Shown: positions 34,225 through 44,935, numbered from the stretch's first letter. The stretch is 64,000 nt of DNA from Bradyrhizobium sp. CCGUVB4N (GCF_024199945.1 NZ_JANADP010000001.1:9133001-9197000); one strand, 5' to 3'. Numbers and translations: made by a program. Notes: generated from the letters alone by a model not told the origin.

Positions 34225-35616
34225 ATGTACGACTACGACATGGTGGTGATCGGCTCGGGCCCGTCGGGGCGCCGGGCCGCGGTGCAATGCGCCAAGCTCG
34301 GCAAGGCCGTGCTGGTGGTGGAGAAGGGCCGGCGGGTCGGCGGCGTCTCCGTCCATACCGGCACGATCCCGTCCAAGACGCTGCGCGAGACCGTGCTCAA
34401 TCTCTCCGGCTGGCGCGAGCGCGGCTTCTACGGCCGCTCCTACCGGGTGAAGCAGGACATCGCGGCGAGCGATCTGATGACGCGGCTGCAAAAGACCCTC
34501 GACCACGAGGTCGAGGTGCTCGAACATCAGTTCAGCCGCAACCTGGTCCGCACCGCCAATGGCGAAGCGCGCCTGGTCTCGCCGCACGAGGTCGAGATCA
34601 CGAGCGCGATCGGCGAGACCAAGGTGGTATCCGCCGCGTTCATCCTGATCGCCTGCGGCACGCGCCCGTTCCGGCCGGACTATGTGCCGTTCGACGGCGC
34701 GACCGTGCTCGACAGCGACGAGATCATCGAGCTGCCGAAGCTGCCGCGCAGCCTCGCCGTCATCGGCGCCGGCGTGATCGGCGTCGAATACGCCACCATC
34801 TTCAGCGCGCTCGACGTGCCCGTGACCCTGATCGAGCCGCGGCCGACCTTCCTCGACTTCATCGACAAGGAATTGATCGACGAGTTCATGCACGAGCTGC
34901 GCGACCGCAACGTCGCGCTGCGGCTCGGCTCCAAGGTGACGTCGATCGAGAAGACGGCACAGGGCAGCATCGTCACCAACCTGTCCGACGGGCGGCACGT
35001 CACCACCGAGATGCTGCTGTTCGCGGCCGGCCGCGTCGGCGCTACCGACCGGCTCAATCTCGAAGCCGCCGGCATTGTCGTCGACCATCGCGGCCGCATC
35101 TCGGTCGATCCCGTGACGCTGCAGACCAGCGTGCCGCACATCTACGCGGCCGGCGACGTGATCGGCTTTCCAAGCCTCGCCTCCACCTCGATGGAGCAGG
35201 GCCGCGTCGCGGCCTGCCACGCACTCGGCATGGAGCCGCTGGCACCGCCGGAGTTCTTTCCCTACGGCATTTATTCCGTGCCGGAGATCTCGACCGCGGG
35301 CCTCACCGAAGAAGAGGTGCGCACGCGCGGCATTCCCTACGAGGTCGGCATCGCGCGCTTCCGCGAGACCTCGCGCGGCCACATCATGGGTCTGAACAGC
35401 GGCATGATGAAGATGATCTTCTCGACCAAGACCCGCCGCCTGCTCGGCGTGCACATCCTGGGCGAAGGCGCCACCGAGCTGATCCATATCGGCCAGGCCG
35501 TGCTGAACCTCAAAGGCACGATCGACTATTTCATCCAGAACACGTTCAACTATCCGACGCTGGCGGAAGCGTACAAGATCGCCGGCCTCGATGCGTGGAA
35601 CAGGATGACGCGGTAG
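34225..35616 (+). CDS. sthA: Si-specific (soluble) NAD(P)+ transhydrogenase
   Basis: A soluble flavoprotein that balances NADPH against NADH. The 463-residue protein has the FAD dinucleotide fold VVIGSGPSGRRAA near residue 8 and the NAD fold SLAVIGAGVIGVEYATIF near 176, followed by the C-terminal interface domain (ILGEGATELIHIGQA near 418). In place of the CxxxxC redox disulfide of dihydrolipoamide dehydrogenases it has VSVHTGTIPSKTL near 42, which is the mark of SthA and separates it from Lpd and Gor. The start is the ATG reading MYDYDMVV with GGAAG 8 bases upstream; a TTG ten codons earlier is a weaker choice. Monocistronic, followed by a family C repeat. Confidence 0.94.
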   Translation: MYDYDMVVIGSGPSGRRAAVQCAKLGKAVLVVEKGRRVGGVSVHTGTIPSKTLRETVLNLSGWRERGFYGRSYRVKQDIAASDLMTRLQKTLDHEVEVLEHQFSRNLVRTANGEARLVSPHEVEITSAIGETKVVSAAFILIACGTRPFRPDYVPFDGATVLDSDEIIELPKLPRSLAVIGAGVIGVEYATIFSALDVPVTLIEPRPTFLDFIDKELIDEFMHELRDRNVALRLGSKVTSIEKTAQGSIVTNLSDGRHVTTEMLLFAAGRVGATDRLNLEAAGIVVDHRGRISVDPVTLQTSVPHIYAAGDVIGFPSLASTSMEQGRVAACHALGMEPLAPPEFFPYGIYSVPEISTAGLTEEEVRTRGIPYEVGIARFRETSRGHIMGLNSGMMKMIFSTKTRRLLGVHILGEGATELIHIGQAVLNLKGTIDYFIQNTFNYPTLAEAYKIAGLDAWNRMTR

Positions 35617-35622
35617 TTCTTA

Positions 35623-35765
35623 CCTCGCCCCGCTTGCGGGGAGAGGTCGGAATTCAAACGCAGTTTGAATTCCGGGTGAGGGGGTACAGGTCTCACGACT
35701 ATCTCACGCGTGGAGAGAAGCCCCTCACCCCAACCCTCTTCCCGTAAGAACGGGGAGAGGGAGAA
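35623..35765. repeat. Palindromic repeat, family C copy 1
   Basis: Left end CCTCGCCCCGC-TTGC-GGGGAGAGG hairpin, an inner palindrome GGAATTCAAACG/CAGTTTGAATTCC, then GGGTGAGGGG with its complement CCCCTCACCC, and a right hairpin of CCCTCTTCCCG with CGGGGAGAGGG. Same architecture as copies at 40913 and 46168. It follows sthA. Confidence 0.85.
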
Positions 35766-35887
35766 GAGACAGCGTCAGCACATAGCTGCATTCCGCTGCG
35801 CGGGACATCGCGCGATTGCGTTCGCGGCATCGGGCACGTAGCCTCCGCCCACCTAACAAATAGAAAATAACAGCCGGAGAGAACGCC

Positions 35888-37123
35888 ATGGCGCGCCTGA
35901 AGTTTGGAGCCTTTCTTGCCCCGCATCACCCGATCGGGGAGCATCCGATGCTTCAGTTCCGGCGCGATCTCGACCTGGTCGAGCAGCTGGACGCTCTCGG
36001 CTATGACGAGTTCTGGTGCGGCGAGCATCACTCCTCCGGCTGGGAGATGATTGCGTCGCCCGAGATGTTCCTGGCCGCGGCCGGCGAACGCACCAAACGC
36101 ATCAAGCTCGGTACCGGCGTGGTGTCGCTGCCCTATCACCATCCCTTCAACGTCGCCCAGCGCATGGTGCAGCTCGACCATATGACCGGCGGCCGCGCCA
36201 TCTTCGGCTCCGGCCCGGGCGCGCTGGCCTCCGACGCCCACACGCTCGGCATCGATCCGATGACCCAGCGCGACCGCCAGGATGAAGCGATCGCCGTGAT
36301 CCGCCGCCTCTTCAACGGCGAGCGCGTCACCGCCAAGACCGACTGGTTCACCATGAACGACGCCGCGCTCCAGCTGCTGCCACTGCAGGAAGAGATGCCG
36401 TTCGTGGTGGCCTCGCAGATCTCGCCTTCGGGCATGACGCTCGCCGGCAAATACGGCATCGGCATTATCTCGCTGGGCTCGATGACGACGCAGGGCCTGA
36501 TGTCGCTGCAGCAGCAATGGCAGTTCGCGGAGGATGCCGCCAAGAAGCACGGCACCACGGTCAGCCGCGCCGACTGGCGCGTGCTGCTGACTTTCCACAT
36601 CGCCGAGAGCCGCGAGCAGGCGCGCAAGGAGGCCGGCGCCGGGCTGATGCGCTGGCACAACGAATATAATGTCGGCACGCTGCAGCGGCCGGGCCTCGAA
36701 GCGTTCGCCTCGCCCGACGAGGCCGTGGACAAGACCGCCTTCGTCGAGGGCGCGGCCTCGACCATCGGCACGCCCGACGATCTCGTCAAAACCATCAAGA
36801 ACGTGATGGAAGTGTCCGGCGGCGTCGGCGCCATTATCGGCTTCGTGCACGACTGGGCCAATCCGGAAGCGACGCGCCGAAGCTGGGACATGGTCGCGCG
36901 CTACGTCGTGCCGGAGATCAACGGCTACATCGATGGCCTGCGCAAGTCGCAAAAATTCGTGATCGAGAACCGCGCGATTTTCGAGCGCGCCGGTCAGGCC
37001 GTGATGGCCAAGATCATGCAGAACGAGAAAGCCGCCGAGGCGTTGAAGGTCACGGGCCCAGGCCGGGTCGCGATTCCCGCCGTCAACGCGCCGGATTTGC
37101 AGAAGGAAGCAGCCAAGCGCTAG
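35888..37123 (+). CDS. LLM class flavin-dependent oxidoreductase
   Basis: A 411-residue luciferase-like monooxygenase that would use reduced FMN or F420. The barrel start MARLKFGAFLAPHHPIGEHP, the segment LGYDEFWCGEHHSSGWE near residue 38 and MFLAAAGERTKRIKLGTGVVSLPYHHPFNVAQRM near 60-93 are standard. GSGPGALASDAHTLGID near 110 and MEVSGGVGAIIGFVHDW near 305 place it with limonene monooxygenase and alkanal monooxygenase-like members. CGGAGAGAA precedes the ATG. A P450 gene follows in the same direction after 140 bases, so joint action on one terpene- or lipid-like substrate is possible but unproven. Confidence 0.9.
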   Translation: MARLKFGAFLAPHHPIGEHPMLQFRRDLDLVEQLDALGYDEFWCGEHHSSGWEMIASPEMFLAAAGERTKRIKLGTGVVSLPYHHPFNVAQRMVQLDHMTGGRAIFGSGPGALASDAHTLGIDPMTQRDRQDEAIAVIRRLFNGERVTAKTDWFTMNDAALQLLPLQEEMPFVVASQISPSGMTLAGKYGIGIISLGSMTTQGLMSLQQQWQFAEDAAKKHGTTVSRADWRVLLTFHIAESREQARKEAGAGLMRWHNEYNVGTLQRPGLEAFASPDEAVDKTAFVEGAASTIGTPDDLVKTIKNVMEVSGGVGAIIGFVHDWANPEATRRSWDMVARYVVPEINGYIDGLRKSQKFVIENRAIFERAGQAVMAKIMQNEKAAEALKVTGPGRVAIPAVNAPDLQKEAAKR

Positions 37124-37263
37124 GCTCCTGCGCTACGCATGTAACGACGTTCACAAGCAAGACATCCCGGCCTGTGCTATGCTGCCGATGATCGGCCTGG
37201 CGCAGGCCGTATTGTTGCCGCGGTCGCGCGATTTCTGTCGGTCAGCCAACCGGAGCATTCGTT

Positions 37264-38640
37264 ATGTCGATGCAGAATGTGGCCTCGCCTGAGCTCGCCT
37301 ACACCGCGCCCAAGCGGAATCAGCTGACGCATATCCCGGGCGACGAAGGCTGGCCGATCATCGGCAAGACGTTTCAGGTGCTCGCGGACCCGAAGGGGCA
37401 TATCGAGCGCAACGGCGCCAAATACGGGCTTGTCTATCGCACCCATATTTTCGGCGAAACCAACATCGTGCTGCTTGGACCCGAAGCGAACGAGCTCGTG
37501 CTGTTCGACCAGCAGAAGCTGTTCTCGTCGACCCACGGCTGGAACAACGTGCTTGGGTTGCTGTTTCCGCGCGGATTGATGCTGCTCGACTTCGACGAGC
37601 ACAGGCTGCACCGCAAGGCGCTGTCGGTCGCGTTCAAGTCGGGGCCGATGAAGTCCTATCTCAGCGATCTCGACCGCGGCATTTCGGCACGCGTCGCGCA
37701 ATGGAAGGCCAGGCCCGGCGAGATGCAGCTTTATCCGGCGATGAAGCAGCTCACGCTCGATCTCGCGGCCGCGTCCTTTCTCGGCGCCGATATCGGGCCG
37801 GAGGTCGACGAGATCAACCGCGCCTTCGTCGACATGGTTGCGGCCGCCGTCGCGCCGATCCGCCGCCCCCTCCCCGGCACCCAGATGGCGCGCGGCGTCA
37901 ACGGGCGCAAGCGCATCATCGCCTATTTCCGCGAGCAGATCCCGCTGCGTCGCGGCAATCACGGCGGCGATGATCTGTTCTCGCATCTCTGCCGCGCCAC
38001 CCATGAGGACGGCGCACTGCTCTCCGAGCAGGACATCATCGACCACATGAGCTTCCTGATGATGGCGGCGCACGACACGCTGACCTCATCGCTGACGTCC
38101 TTCATCGGCGAGCTCGCTGCCAATCCGGACTGGCAGAGCAAGCTGCGCGCGGAGGTTCTCGCGCTTGGGCTCACTCCTGGCGCGCCGAGCAGCTTCGACG
38201 ATCTCGAAAAGATGCCGCTGACGGAGATGGCCTTCAAGGAAGCGCTGCGGATCAAGCCGCCGGTGCCCTCGATGCCGCGCCGCGCGATGCGCGATGTCAC
38301 CTTCAAGGGCTATACGATCCCCGCAGGCACGGCCGTCGGCGTCAATCCGCTCTTCACGCACCACATGAAGGACATCTGGCCGGAGCCGGATCGGTTCGAT
38401 CCCTTGCGCTTCACCGAGGAAGCCCAGCGCAATCGTCACCGCTTCGCCTGGGTGCCGTTCGGCGGCGGCGCGCATATGTGCCTCGGCCTGCACTTCGCCT
38501 ACATGCAGGCGAAATGTTTCGCCCGGCACTTCCTGCAGAACATCGAGGTGTCGCTGGAGCCCGGCTACAAGCCGGACTGGCAGATGTGGCCGATCCCGAA
38601 GCCGAAGGACGGGTTGAAGGTCAGGATGCGGGCGGTTTAG
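37264..38640 (+). CDS. Cytochrome P450
   Basis: A soluble haem monooxygenase of 458 residues. The haem-binding loop is FGGGAHMCLGLHFA near residue 400, with the axial Cys. The I-helix has MMAAHDTLTSSLTSF near 265, with the acid-alcohol-type residues D and T, and the K-helix ExxR is in FKEALRIKPP near 323. The N terminus IPGDEGWPIIGKTFQVLADPKG without a membrane anchor and the GPEANELVLFDQQKLFSS segment resemble the CYP120/CYP26-like lineage, whose members act on retinoids and other isoprenoids. Redox partners are not encoded nearby. A GGAG lies 8 bases before the ATG. Two family A repeats follow. Confidence 0.93.
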   Translation: MSMQNVASPELAYTAPKRNQLTHIPGDEGWPIIGKTFQVLADPKGHIERNGAKYGLVYRTHIFGETNIVLLGPEANELVLFDQQKLFSSTHGWNNVLGLLFPRGLMLLDFDEHRLHRKALSVAFKSGPMKSYLSDLDRGISARVAQWKARPGEMQLYPAMKQLTLDLAAASFLGADIGPEVDEINRAFVDMVAAAVAPIRRPLPGTQMARGVNGRKRIIAYFREQIPLRRGNHGGDDLFSHLCRATHEDGALLSEQDIIDHMSFLMMAAHDTLTSSLTSFIGELAANPDWQSKLRAEVLALGLTPGAPSSFDDLEKMPLTEMAFKEALRIKPPVPSMPRRAMRDVTFKGYTIPAGTAVGVNPLFTHHMKDIWPEPDRFDPLRFTEEAQRNRHRFAWVPFGGGAHMCLGLHFAYMQAKCFARHFLQNIEVSLEPGYKPDWQMWPIPKPKDGLKVRMRAV

Positions 38641-38650
38641 CTGCAGCTTC

Positions 38651-38740
38651 GTAGGGCGGGTTAGCCGCAGGCGTAACCCGCCGCCTCTGTCTCCACGGGC
38701 ACCAAAGTGGCGGATTACGCCTTCGGCTAATCCGCCCTAC
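38651..38740. repeat. Palindromic intergenic repeat, family A copy 4
   Basis: GTAGGGCGGGTTAGCC at one end and GGCTAATCCGCCCTAC at the other, with inner GGCGTAACCCGCC and GGCGGATTACGCC. It begins 10 bases after the P450 stop. Confidence 0.87.
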
Positions 38741-38762
38741 GCAATGACGGAAATCCGGTCTC

Positions 38763-38860
38763 GTAGGGTGGGCGAAGGCGCGGAGCGCCGTGCCCACGAT
38801 GTCTTGCGGATAGGAAGTCGTGGGCACGGCGCGCGAAGAGCGCGCCTTTGCCCACCCTAC
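38763..38860. repeat. Palindromic intergenic repeat, family A copy 5
   Basis: GTAGGGTGGGCGAAGGCGCG at one end and GCGCCTTTGCCCACCCTAC at the other, with inner CCGTGCCCACGA and TCGTGGGCACGG. It is directly beside copy 4 and closest in sequence to copy 1 at 1614. The two together fill the space between the P450 and SDR genes, which converge. Confidence 0.87.
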
Positions 38861-38879
38861 GGCACCGTCGCTGTAGCTT

Positions 38880-39719
38880 CTACGCGCCCCCATCGAACGC
38901 CTTGCGCAGGGCCGACAGGCCTTGCTGCTGCTGGGTCCAGTTGCGGCCGCCGGTAACAGCTCCGTCGACGACGAGATCATGGCCGTTGACGAAGCTGGAT
39001 TCGTCGCTGGCCAGGAACACCGCGGCATGGGCGATGTCGTCGGGCAGGCCGGCGCGCGGGATCGGCTGCGCGGTCTTGTAGACGTCGCGCAACATGGCGG
39101 GCGTCTGCTCGGCAGCATCGGTCGAGAGCCCCAGCGCCTTGCCGAAGATCCCCGTCGCGATCGCGCCGGGCGAGATCGAGTTGACGCGCACGTTGGATTC
39201 GCCGAGCTCCATCGCGACGCATTTGGTCAGATGAATCACCGCAGCTTTGGCCGCTCCGTAAACCAGCGAGGACGAATAGCCGGCGAGACGGCCGGCGATG
39301 CTGCCATTGTTGATGATGCTGCCGGACCCCTGCTTCTTCATGTGGGGCGCGGCGTGCTTCATGCCGAGCATGACGCTGCGCACCAGCGTGGCCATTGCCG
39401 CGTCGAAGCGCTCGACCTCGAGGCCCTCGATGCCGCCGGTCTGCGCCGGGCCGCCGGCATTGTTGAACAGGCAGTCGATCCGACCGAATTTTTCGACCGC
39501 GAGCGCGATCAGCGCCTGCATCTGCGCCTCGACGGTCACATCCGTCTGGCGGAAGACACAGGAAGCGCCGAGTTGCTTCGCCAGCGCCTCGCCTTCCGGT
39601 ATACGGCGGCCCGCGATCACAATTTTGGCACCTTCGGCAACGAAGACTTCAGCGGTACGCAATCCAATCCCGCTCGTTGCACCCGTGATCACCGCAACCT
39701 TGCCGTCAAGCCTGCCCAT
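38880..39719 (-). CDS. Short-chain dehydrogenase/reductase (SDR) family oxidoreductase
   Basis: A classical SDR of 279 residues using NAD(P). The cofactor motif TGATSGIG is near residue 13, NNAG near 89, the catalytic Ser in NNGSIAGR near 143 and the YxxxK pair in VYGAAKAAVIHLTK near 157. The C-terminal SPGAIATGIFGKA and DLVVDGAVTGG are standard. The start is the ATG reading MGRLDGKVAVITG, with AGGGA 8 bases upstream; a further 28 open codons are not credible. The substrate is unknown. Neighbouring P450 and LLM genes make a lipid or alcohol substrate plausible, but they are on the other strand and not in one operon. Confidence 0.92.
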   Translation of the reverse strand: MGRLDGKVAVITGATSGIGLRTAEVFVAEGAKIVIAGRRIPEGEALAKQLGASCVFRQTDVTVEAQMQALIALAVEKFGRIDCLFNNAGGPAQTGGIEGLEVERFDAAMATLVRSVMLGMKHAAPHMKKQGSGSIINNGSIAGRLAGYSSSLVYGAAKAAVIHLTKCVAMELGESNVRVNSISPGAIATGIFGKALGLSTDAAEQTPAMLRDVYKTAQPIPRAGLPDDIAHAAVFLASDESSFVNGHDLVVDGAVTGGRNWTQQQQGLSALRKAFDGGA

Positions 39720-39913
39720 GGAATGTCCCTGTTTTCGAATGATTTGAAGCCAAATGGCGGGCACCGATCGATGACGTCTCCACGACAATCGGCGCCGCAA
39801 CAATCACTATTCCTGCCGGCTCCCGACAAGGCAAGCTTTGCTTGCGCATGCGAGATGCGTAACATCATGGCCCGTCTGTCGATTTTCGGACGTCTTTCGC
39901 AACCGGGCTGCGC

Positions 39914-40879
39914 ATGGGGAAGCTGATCGACGAATTCCGCAAGGGCTGGAAGGGCGAGGCACCGCCATCGCTCGGCCTGAGTATTGCGTTTGCGGTGGCC
40001 TGCGTGCTGGTCGCGACCGTGGCGCGCTGGGGGCTCTCGCATGTGCGGCCCGACGTCTTCTTCACGCCCTATTTCCCCGCCGTGTTCTTTGCAGCGGCCT
40101 TTGGCGGCTTGCGGGTCGGCGTAGTGACGGCGCTGGTCGGCGGCGTGCTCGGTGTCGTCGTGAATTTCGGCGATGCCTTTGCCGATCGCGCGCGGTTCGC
40201 CCTGCTGACACTTTATTGGGGCGTCTCTGCGCTCACCATCTGGGGCGTCGAACATTATCGTACGATGCTGGCGGAGCAGCGCCGGATCTCCAAGCGCCTG
40301 ATCGAGGAAGAAGACTATCGCAAAGTTCTGGTCGACGAGCTCCAGCACCGGCTGAAGAACAAGCTGTCGACCGTGCACGCCGTGCTGCACCAGGTGCTGC
40401 ATGACCAGCCGCAGGTCTGGGCCCGGATCGATCCGCGGCTGCGCTCGCTGGCCGCGACCGACGACCTGATCTCGCGGATCGACAAGGCCGGCTGCGACAT
40501 CCGCGATCTCCTGATCTCCGAGCTCGGCCCTTATGGCCACGTTCGCTTCACGCTCAACGGCGACCGGCTGTTCCTGCCGCCGAAACTCGCGGTGACGCTG
40601 TCACTGATGTTTCACGAACTTGCCACCAACGCCGGCAAATACGGCGCGTTCTCCTCGCCTCGCGGATTGCTGCAGGTGTCATGGACCGTCAGCGACGATC
40701 GCCTGAACATCACGTGGGACGAAACCGAAGGACCGAGCATCGACAAGATCTCGGAGCCCGGTTTCGGCACCAAGCTGCTGAAGTCGGCGCTGTCAGCCTT
40801 CGACGGCAAGACCGAGGTCTCGTATTTGAAGACCGGGCTGCATTGCACCATGCAATGTCGCATTCCGAAGAGTGAATAG
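39914..40879 (+). CDS. HWE-family sensor histidine kinase with a membrane sensor domain
   Basis: A 321-residue kinase. Three to four membrane helices near residues 20-105 form a DUF4118/KdpD-like sensor module. A short helix carries RRISKRLIEEEDYRKVL into the H-box ELQHRLKNKLSTVHAVLHQVL near 142. The HWE hallmarks are present: the phosphoacceptor His, FHELATNAGKYGAFSSPRG near 237 as the N box and the W-x-E of NITWDETEGP near 265. GFGTKLL near 283 is the glycine-rich loop. Such kinases are common in Rhizobiales and often feed PhyR or single-domain regulators. No response regulator gene is adjacent, so it is an orphan. Confidence 0.9.
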   Translation: MGKLIDEFRKGWKGEAPPSLGLSIAFAVACVLVATVARWGLSHVRPDVFFTPYFPAVFFAAAFGGLRVGVVTALVGGVLGVVVNFGDAFADRARFALLTLYWGVSALTIWGVEHYRTMLAEQRRISKRLIEEEDYRKVLVDELQHRLKNKLSTVHAVLHQVLHDQPQVWARIDPRLRSLAATDDLISRIDKAGCDIRDLLISELGPYGHVRFTLNGDRLFLPPKLAVTLSLMFHELATNAGKYGAFSSPRGLLQVSWTVSDDRLNITWDETEGPSIDKISEPGFGTKLLKSALSAFDGKTEVSYLKTGLHCTMQCRIPKSE

Positions 40880-40912
40880 CCGCGAGGGAAGCGTCTCGAT
40901 CGGCCTGGTTTA

Positions 40913-41040
40913 CCTCTCCCCAACGGGGAGAGGTCGAATTGCGCAGCAATTCGGGTGAGGGGCCGCGGCACCCAGTGAGACTAGATCCCCTCACCCGGAC
41001 CGCATCTTCGATGCGATCCGACCTCTCCCTACGGGAGAGG
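40913..41040. repeat. Palindromic repeat, family C copy 2
   Basis: CCTCTCCCC-AAC-GGGGAGAGG at the left, GAATTGCGCAGCAATTC inner palindrome, GGGTGAGGGG with CCCCTCACCC across the middle, GGACCGCATC/GATGCGATCC inner palindrome, and CCTCTCCC-TAC-GGGAGAGG at the right. It follows the HWE kinase gene. Confidence 0.87.
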
Positions 41041-41129
41041 TGGACTGACCCCGGAGCTCACATCGATTCAATCGATCAACATGATGCCGTTAGCTTCGCC
41101 GCAAACGAAAGAGACCGCACTCTTCGCTC

Positions 41130-41145
41130 GCGCTTTCGCAAGCGC
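41130..41145. other. Small hairpin in the leader of the GGDEF-EAL gene
   Basis: GCGCTT-TCGC-AAGCGC, a six-pair stem with a four-base loop, followed by TGTTGACC, whose TTGACC could be a -35 element. The stretch 41041-41302 otherwise shows no open frame; it is the presumed promoter and leader for the downstream c-di-GMP gene. Confidence 0.35.
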
Positions 41146-41302
41146 TGTTGACCTTCTGTTAATGACGATCGGCGGCGCACCTCGCAACGCCACAAGTTTC
41201 TTCCAAAACACACCCGTATTTCTGCGGACCCCTTAACCAAACCTAAGAGGGAACTGCGCATGATCGCGTGCATTGCAAAGGCGCGCTGAAACAACAAGAT
41301 TC

Positions 41303-43048
41303 ATGAATTCTATGAACGACAACGCATATAACGGCGCGAGTGAAGCCGAACTCGGATTCCTCAAGGAAATCGTTAGAATGCTGCCTGCCGGCCTGACGGT
41401 GCAGGACGCGCAAGGCAAACTTCTCCTGGTTAACGATGTCGCGGCCGCCCAGCTCGGAATGGACGGAAGCCGTCCGTCACCCGATCTCGCACAGCGCCGC
41501 GAGGCCTGTGAGCGCGCGCTGAGGGCCGGACAGCCGGTCACCTCCGAAGAAGCGTTGCAAGACGGCGCCGCACGGCAGGTGCTACTGACCACCCATCGAC
41601 CGGTCCAGCTCGCCGGGCGCGAGCTCTTGATCTCGGCCTCCGCCGACATCACCGAGCAGAAGAATTTCGAGGACCAGCTGTTTCGCTCGGCCTATTTCGA
41701 CGAGCTGACCGGCCTGCCCTCGCGGCGCGTGATCGAGCATCGCGCCAACGGCCTGCTGGCACGCAATGGCAGCGGCGAACGCTTTGCGCTGGCCTTCCTC
41801 GACGTCGACAATTTCAAGCACATCAACGACTATTACGGCCACGCCGTCGGCGACGCGCTGCTGGTCGAGCTCTCGAAGCGGCTCGGCCGCGACCTGCGCG
41901 ATTCCGACATGTTGTCGCGCATCTCCGGTGATGAATTCCTGTTGCTGCTCTCCCCGATCCAGAGCCAGGAGGAAGTCGCCGAATTCATGCAATCGACGCT
42001 GGAGCGGCTGACCGCGCCGTTCTTCATCGACAATTCGGAACTCTTCGCCTCCACCTCGGTCGGCATCAGCCTCTATCCCGACCACGGCCGCAGCTTCGAG
42101 ACACTGCGCCAGAACGCCGACATCGCGATGTACCGCATCAAGAACGACGGCAAGGGAATGGCCGCGTTCTTCGACGCCGGCATGGAGCGCGAAGCCCTGG
42201 CGCGAATGAAGATCGAACAGTCGCTGCGGCTCGCCATTCTCGAAAAGCGCTTCTGCTGCGCTTTCCAGTCCAAGGTCGACATCCGCACGCAAGCCGTGAA
42301 GGGCATCGAGGCGCTGGTGCGCCTGCGCGACGACGAGGGCGTGATCCAGGCGCCGGGCTCGTTCATCAACCTCGCCAGCGAGCTCGGGTTGATCGACGAG
42401 CTGACCCATCTCGTGCTGGCCGAGATCGTCAAGTCGATCGACCTGATCAACGACACCTTTGGCGCGGAAGCGACCATCAGCATCAACGTCGCCGCCAAGC
42501 AGGCCGGCAATCCCGAGTTCATGCGGACTTTCGCCCAAGCGCTCGAAGATACCGGCTTTCCCCAGCGCTTCATGATCGAGGTGACCGAAGAGGCCTTCGT
42601 CGCCGGGAATCATTTCCAGAACGAAATCCTGCCGATGTTCCGCAAGCTCGGCGTCGGCATCTCGATCGACGATTTCGGCACCGGCTATTCGTCGCTGTCG
42701 GCGCTGGCCGACATCACCGCCGACGAGATCAAGATCGACCGCTCCTTCATCACCGACATCCATAAGCGCCCGCGCAGCCAGGGCATTTTGCGCGCGATCG
42801 AGTCCTTGAGCGAAGCGCTCGGCATGACCGTCATCGCCGAGGGCCTCGAATCCTACGAGGAACTCGCCTATCTCCAGGCCGCGACCAAGATCCGCTACGC
42901 GCAGGGCTATTATTTCGCCCGGCCGATCTTCCTCGAGGAACTCAAGCTCGCCACGCCTGCGTCGAGCGAGTCCCGCGCCAGCGTCTCCGCCCGCCCGATG
43001 CAGCACAACCGCCAGGGCTATTCGCGGGCAAGCGGGTATCGGCGGTAA
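41303..43048 (+). CDS. PAS-GGDEF-EAL cyclic-di-GMP enzyme
   Basis: A cytoplasmic protein of 581 residues that could both make and break c-di-GMP. A PAS domain spans about residues 15-130. The GGDEF domain (about 135-300) has SGDEF in place of GGDEF, a variant that is often still active, and an upstream RxxD (RDSD) at the spacing of the inhibitory product-binding site. The EAL domain (about 310-555) retains the catalytic set: EAL in KGIEALVRL, Asn in INVAAKQ, Glu in IEVTEEAF, the Asp pair in IDDFGTGYSSLS, Lys in EIKIDRSFI and Glu in VIAEGLE. The start is the ATG reading MNSMNDN; no strong ribosome site is visible, so the ATG three codons later is possible. Confidence 0.92.
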   Translation: MNSMNDNAYNGASEAELGFLKEIVRMLPAGLTVQDAQGKLLLVNDVAAAQLGMDGSRPSPDLAQRREACERALRAGQPVTSEEALQDGAARQVLLTTHRPVQLAGRELLISASADITEQKNFEDQLFRSAYFDELTGLPSRRVIEHRANGLLARNGSGERFALAFLDVDNFKHINDYYGHAVGDALLVELSKRLGRDLRDSDMLSRISGDEFLLLLSPIQSQEEVAEFMQSTLERLTAPFFIDNSELFASTSVGISLYPDHGRSFETLRQNADIAMYRIKNDGKGMAAFFDAGMEREALARMKIEQSLRLAILEKRFCCAFQSKVDIRTQAVKGIEALVRLRDDEGVIQAPGSFINLASELGLIDELTHLVLAEIVKSIDLINDTFGAEATISINVAAKQAGNPEFMRTFAQALEDTGFPQRFMIEVTEEAFVAGNHFQNEILPMFRKLGVGISIDDFGTGYSSLSALADITADEIKIDRSFITDIHKRPRSQGILRAIESLSEALGMTVIAEGLESYEELAYLQAATKIRYAQGYYFARPIFLEELKLATPASSESRASVSARPMQHNRQGYSRASGYRR

Positions 43049-43199
43049 GCCGACAGCGCGGGAACGCAAAGGCGGCGCGACACACACCGCTTGTCCGGGA
43101 CAACGGCTGAGCCCGACCGCGTTAACCCCGTCACACCGATTCCCCTTTGAAATTGCTGCGCTTTTGGTAGTAATCAGGCGGACCTCCCCGAGGCACGCC

Positions 43200-44642
<1,443 letters not shown>

Positions 44643-44663
44643 GTTTCGAGACGGGAGATGTCT

Positions 44664-44693
44664 GGAGTCTCGGACTCCTGACATTCCGACTCC
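44664..44693. promoter_or_regulatory. Candidate upstream activator site (GGAGTC/GACTCC half-sites)
   Basis: GGAGTC-TCG-GACTCC is a perfect inverted repeat at 44664-44678, and another GACTCC occurs at 44688. The group lies 85-100 bases upstream of the -24 element at 44763, the usual distance for an enhancer of a sigma-54 promoter. Because it begins 22 bases after the activator gene stop, it could also be a terminator stem, but no T run follows. Confidence 0.45.
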
Positions 44694-44762
44694 GGCTCTC
44701 GCCTGCGGCCTTGTCGGCGTTTCCGCCGCATTTTCAGCCGCTCGCGCACAAAGCTCCGCGTC

Positions 44763-44778
44763 TGGCGCGGGGCTTGCT
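44763..44778 (+). promoter_or_regulatory. Sigma-54 (-24/-12) promoter upstream of the ABC import operon
   Basis: TGGCGCGGGGCTTGCT. Against the consensus TGGCACG-N4-TTGC(A/T) it departs at one position only. The GG and GC dinucleotides are 10 bases apart, which is the strict spacing. Transcription would start near 44789, about 190 bases before the GTG of the binding-protein gene. Confidence 0.65.
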
Positions 44779-44921
44779 CTGGGCCTGCGAGAGGAAACGC
44801 ATGGGCTGATGCAAAACGCGGCATCGCGACTTCGCGCGCGCCGCGTCTGCACCACGCGCACGTCAACAGACTGTCACATGCACCTCATGCAAGCTCCGCC
44901 GGAAGGTGGAATTGCAATGTC

Positions 44922-44935
44922 TGCACATGTGTGCA
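44922..44935. promoter_or_regulatory. Inverted repeat in the leader of the ABC import operon
   Basis: TGCACA-TG-TGTGCA, 41 bases before the start codon. Neighbouring TTGCAA and GTGCAAA motifs make the region look like an operator. It would lie within the leader if the sigma-54 promoter is used, or near a second promoter. Confidence 0.3.

Noticed and set aside
34060..35487. Upstream extension of the MFS transporter frame (to 946 codons)
   Set aside because: The extension lies entirely opposite sthA and has the same antisense composition. The transporter starts at the MHQTVTKP methionine, before its first membrane helix.
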